NCBI GenBank assembly: GCA_963709775.1
Contig: CAVPXS010000003.1
Location: 62,001-126,000, forward strand
From: Salinimicrobium sp963709775
GTDB taxonomy: Bacteria > Bacteroidota > Bacteroidia > Flavobacteriales > Flavobacteriaceae
Length of the DNA stretch: 64,000 nucleotides
Reading direction: 5' to 3'
In this document: positions 61,843-64,000 of the stretch, in pieces
How the letters are laid out: every line of letters begins with the position of its first letter
Numbering within the stretch: position 1 is the first letter of the stretch
Notes under the pieces: generated by a model
The model's input: the letters and a program-made list of their open reading frames with translations, nothing else
What the model was told of the DNA's origin: nothing
The model's database searches: none
Made by a program: the position numbers and the translations under genes

Positions 61843-62018
61843 GCGGCTTCGAGCGGGGGTTCTGGGGATTCTTCGTCTGTCGGTGTCGATCCGGTGATTC
61901 CGGAAGTTGGCTCTGCTTGTACCATGTCCAGGAGGCTTAGTTGGCCAGTTTTTCCGATGAGGTATAGAGTAAAAAACCTGGCATCTGTCTCTGCCGGCAA
62001 TTGATTAAGATTACGCAT
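61839..62018 (-). CDS. small hypothetical ORF (~59 residues)
   Basis: Starts MRNLNQLPAETDARFFTLYL and ends in an acidic, proline-rich tail (GSTPTDEESPEPPLEAA). A strong GGGAGGAG lies just upstream, but only about two bases from the ATG, shorter than the optimum. An in-frame TTG at 62030 is an alternative. Its 3' end overlaps the stop of the convergent dehydrogenase-like gene by four bases. No family recognised; translation is plausible but unproven. Confidence 0.45.
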   Translation of the reverse strand: MRNLNQLPAETDARFFTLYLIGKTGQLSLLDMVQAEPTSGITGSTPTDEESPEPPLEAA

Positions 62019-62135
62019 AACTCCTCCCAAAGTTTTTATATTGCGCTTCTGTTTTTTAGTGTACGCCTATTGTTTGCTAACTTTCTTGTGCAATAAACAA
62101 CACGCTTGTGTAAAACCAAGGAATATGAATGCTAG

Positions 62136-63596
62136 CTATTCGGCATACTCCATACTGACCGGGCTAGAGATTTCTCGTTTCCTATTACCGATATCTATGG
62201 GATACTCGCCGGTAAAACAAGATAAATTAAACATATCTTCCGGAATACCGGTGGCCTTGACCATTCGTTCCAATGACAAAAAACCAAGGTAGTGGCAGTC
62301 TTTGCTAATAGCGTCTTTCATTTCAGCAACTGTCATATTGGCGGCTGCTAGTTCTTCTTGCTGTGGCGTGTCGATTCCATAATAGTCAGGAAACCTTACG
62401 GGTGGCGAGCCTATCAGAACCGATACGGTTTTGGCGCCTATCTGGTACATTCGCTCAACCAGGTTGGGCATAGTGTTCAATCGAACGATAGAATCGTCAA
62501 TCACCACCACATCCCGGCCTTTTATGCGTTCAGCAATGATGTTGTGCTTGCGGCGCAGTTGTGTCCTACGTGCCTGTTCGGTCGGCTGCATAAACGTGCG
62601 TCCGATATAACGGTTTTTAATAATTGCCTGGGTCATATTCAGGCCGAGGCTCTGAGCGTAACCCTCTGCTTCCGGAATTGAAGTATCAGGCACCGGCACT
62701 ACTACTACATTTTCGCCATTGTCATGTATTGAGCCATGCTGCAATGCCAACTCTTCGCCGAAACGCCGCCGAACTTCATTGACAGATTTACCATAGAGAC
62801 TGCTGTCGTGCCGGGCAAAGTATACGAACTCGAACATATCGAGCTTATCAGTACCTTCGGCTAGTTGGCGGCTTTCCAGTTTGCCGTCATCACTAACGAT
62901 CACGAGTTCGCCAGGACGCACCTCGCGTTCATAGTCAGCGTTAAGTATATCCAGGCCACAGGTCTCGGAGCTAACCACCCAGTTATCGTCGAAGCGCCCT
63001 AAAGCTAGTGGGCGAATACCGAAGCTATCCCGAAAAGCGACCATGATATTGTCGTGAATGCCCACACAGGAGAAGGCACCTGTTAATAACGGGTAGGCGT
63101 TTTCGATGGCGGTAGGCAGATCCCTTCCGTTACGCATGTGCTGGGCTATGCTGAGCACTGCCATTTCGGAGTCGTTGCGGTGGCTATGGAGCAAACTGGA
63201 TTTTTCCAGAAACTTCTCCATACTTGTTGTATCTGAAAAGTTGCCATTATGGGCAATCGCTACGCCTAGGCCTTCATCGACAACGGGTTGAGGATGTCTA
63301 TGTGCCTTCCCTCTGCCATTATCGTAAGTAGAGGTGGTATACGTGTTATGCCCGACGGCCATTCGCCCGGTCAAACGAGGCATACTTTCTTCCGTGTGAA
63401 CGTCTTTTACCATGCCTGGTTCTCGATGAAGAGCGAGGGGTGTATCAGGATTCTTGGATGCCATGCCGCTAGCCTCGTCGCCTCGGTGCTGCAAGGCAAA
63501 CATAACCTCATACAGATATGCTGAGGCTGGATCCACTCCCTCTTCCGCTAGTAAAACTCCGCCAACCGCGCATTTTTCGCGGGCTTCGTGAGCCAT
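62136..63596 (-). CDS. purF: amidophosphoribosyltransferase-like protein (PurF family)
   Basis: A 486-residue class II glutamine amidotransferase/PRTase. The propeptide MAHEAREK precedes Cys9 (KCAVGGVLL), the glutaminase nucleophile; ALQHRGDEASGMAS, VGHNTYTTS and IAHNGNFSDT follow the family pattern. The PRTase part has FARHDSSLYGKSVNEVRRRF and VVVIDDSIVRLNTMPNLVER; the PRPP loop normally reads DDSIVRGTT, so Gly-Thr is replaced by Leu-Asn. PurF makes phosphoribosylamine, the first step of purine synthesis, but in a reduced CPR genome without the rest of the pathway the role is unclear. SD-like AAGGGA and a -35/-10 pair precede the ATG. Confidence 0.85.
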   Translation of the reverse strand: MAHEAREKCAVGGVLLAEEGVDPASAYLYEVMFALQHRGDEASGMASKNPDTPLALHREPGMVKDVHTEESMPRLTGRMAVGHNTYTTSTYDNGRGKAHRHPQPVVDEGLGVAIAHNGNFSDTTSMEKFLEKSSLLHSHRNDSEMAVLSIAQHMRNGRDLPTAIENAYPLLTGAFSCVGIHDNIMVAFRDSFGIRPLALGRFDDNWVVSSETCGLDILNADYEREVRPGELVIVSDDGKLESRQLAEGTDKLDMFEFVYFARHDSSLYGKSVNEVRRRFGEELALQHGSIHDNGENVVVVPVPDTSIPEAEGYAQSLGLNMTQAIIKNRYIGRTFMQPTEQARRTQLRRKHNIIAERIKGRDVVVIDDSIVRLNTMPNLVERMYQIGAKTVSVLIGSPPVRFPDYYGIDTPQQEELAAANMTVAEMKDAISKDCHYLGFLSLERMVKATGIPEDMFNLSCFTGEYPIDIGNRKREISSPVSMEYAE

Positions 63597-63622
63597 ATGC
63601 TATTGTCCCTTCGTTCACTTTT

Positions 63623-63651
63623 AGTCTAAACCTGAGCCGCATGGCTGTAAA
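63623..63651 (-). promoter_or_regulatory. sigma70-type promoter of purF
   Basis: On the minus strand TTTACA (63646-63651), a 17-base spacer and TAGACT (63623-63628). It predicts a ~20-base leader with AAGGGA before the purF ATG. Confidence 0.6.
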
Positions 63652-63680
63652 TTGTTTTTTATGCATCGAGATTACAGCGG

Positions 63681-63689
63681 TGCTATACT
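63681..63689 (+). promoter_or_regulatory. extended -10 promoter of pheS
   Basis: TGCTATACT is an extended -10 (TGnTATAMT). It lies 12 bases before the pheS ATG at 63702, so the leader would be only a few bases. No good -35 at 17 bases. Confidence 0.5.
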
Positions 63690-63701
63690 TGAACCTAAGA
63701 T

Positions 63702-64000
63702 ATGAGCTATCAAAATTCTCGAGTCGCGGAAACTGCCGAATTGCTCAAGAAACGGCTACCTGAACTGGACGATAAGCACCAGATTTTAAGGGCTGTCGAG
63801 CTGCGCGCGCTATTTGATGAGCTGAAGACGCTACCGCCGGAGGAGCGGGCTGGTTTCGGGCAAGAAGTCAATGCGCTGCGTCAGGAATTGCAGCAAATAG
63901 TCGAAAATAGCCAGGACGAAACCGAACAATTGCCGCCGATCGATATCACGGCGCCATTTGACGTTAATTCGTCTAAGCCGCAGCTGCTGCCCAGCGAACA
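63702..64000 (+). CDS. pheS: phenylalanyl-tRNA synthetase alpha subunit, N-terminal part (cut by window end)
   Basis: About 100 residues are visible. They form the N-terminal helical (coiled-coil) region that contacts tRNA: AELLKKRLPELDDKHQILRA, LRALFDELKTLPPEERAGFG, LRQELQQIVENSQDETEQLP, then PIDITAPFDVN and PQLLPSEQ leading into the catalytic domain beyond the window. The DITAPFD block matches bacterial PheS; its phrasing and the short linker remind me of Saccharibacteria. Divergent from purF with a ~105-base shared gap holding both promoters. Confidence 0.75.
   Translation, partial: MSYQNSRVAETAELLKKRLPELDDKHQILRAVELRALFDELKTLPPEERAGFGQEVNALRQELQQIVENSQDETEQLPPIDITAPFDVNSSKPQLLPSE

Noticed and set aside
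60430..64000. Genomic island acquired by the flavobacterium
   Set aside because: No integrase, att-like repeats or mobile genes; it contains housekeeping pheS and it cuts a capsule gene, so an assembly chimera is simpler.

Overview
The first ~60.4 kb come from a marine-type member of the Flavobacteriaceae (Bacteroidota). The evidence is moderately low GC, ATG starts without Shine-Dalgarno sequences, several TAnnTTTG -7 promoter elements, and a characteristic gene set: bacillithiol glycosyltransferase BshA, a GH3/beta-lactamase fusion, Bacteroidota-type LptD and TamB, and LytS/LytTR signalling. A genus close to Gramella/Salinimicrobium is only a guess. The last ~3.5 kb (from about 60.43 kb) look like another organism, probably a CPR bacterium of the Saccharibacteria type: higher GC, sigma70-type -35/-10 boxes, apparently leaderless genes, and a pheS start of CPR flavour. 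The window is therefore best read as a chimeric contig from a mixed or metagenomic sample.

Layout. 0-9.9 kb: housekeeping genes (DUF1835 protein, nucleoside phosphorylase, polyphosphate kinase, a frameshifted solute-binding protein, uracil-DNA glycosylase, MutS2-like ATPase, DCC oxidoreductase, DUF1704 protein). 10.2-15.6 kb: minus-strand dicarboxylate symporter, chorismate synthase and a very large FAD/Fe-S oxidoreductase. 15.7-21.6 kb: a small barrel protein, bshA, the GH3/serine-hydrolase fusion and two small unknown proteins. 21.6-33.6 kb: cell-envelope genes: an Fe-S electron-transfer pair, MlaD, a cell-wall amidase, LptD, RidA and the 1461-residue TamB. 33.7-43 kb: tsaD, rsmE, a DUF4159 protein, a SpoU methylase, an AI-2E permease, a frameshifted methyltransferase, a glycosyltransferase, a VOC protein, a TolQ-like protein and a LytS/LytTR two-component pair (kinase frameshifted).

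43.3-52.5 kb is a direct tandem duplication of ~4.6 kb: tRNA-Pro, tRNA-Ser, an ABC1/AarF-family kinase, a Wzi-like capsule protein and a CpsB-type phosphatase. The repeat joint cuts the second tRNA-Pro. The kinase copies encode identical proteins but differ at synonymous sites, which suggests two strain haplotypes joined by the assembler rather than a fresh duplication. 52.6-60.4 kb is a minus-strand capsule/exopolysaccharide operon: initiating sugar phosphate transferase (5' lost), PglD-like acetyltransferase, PglE-like aminotransferase, CapD/WbpM-like dehydratase (frameshifted), Wza-like export lipoprotein and a badly broken Wzc-like tyrosine kinase carrying an internal ~660 bp duplication. 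The sugar genes together match the UDP-diacetylbacillosamine logic. Neighbouring genes share UAAUG stop/start overlaps.

60.4-64 kb: a truncated three-helix membrane protein fused in frame to the sugar transferase at the contig join, then a dihydroorotate-dehydrogenase-like protein, a tiny ORF, a PurF-like amidotransferase with an altered PRPP loop, and the start of pheS.

Sequence quality matters here. Single-base indels, mostly at homopolymers, interrupt at least five otherwise intact genes, so broken genes should not be taken as biological pseudogenes without read support. I found no CRISPR array, transposase, prophage or rRNA gene.
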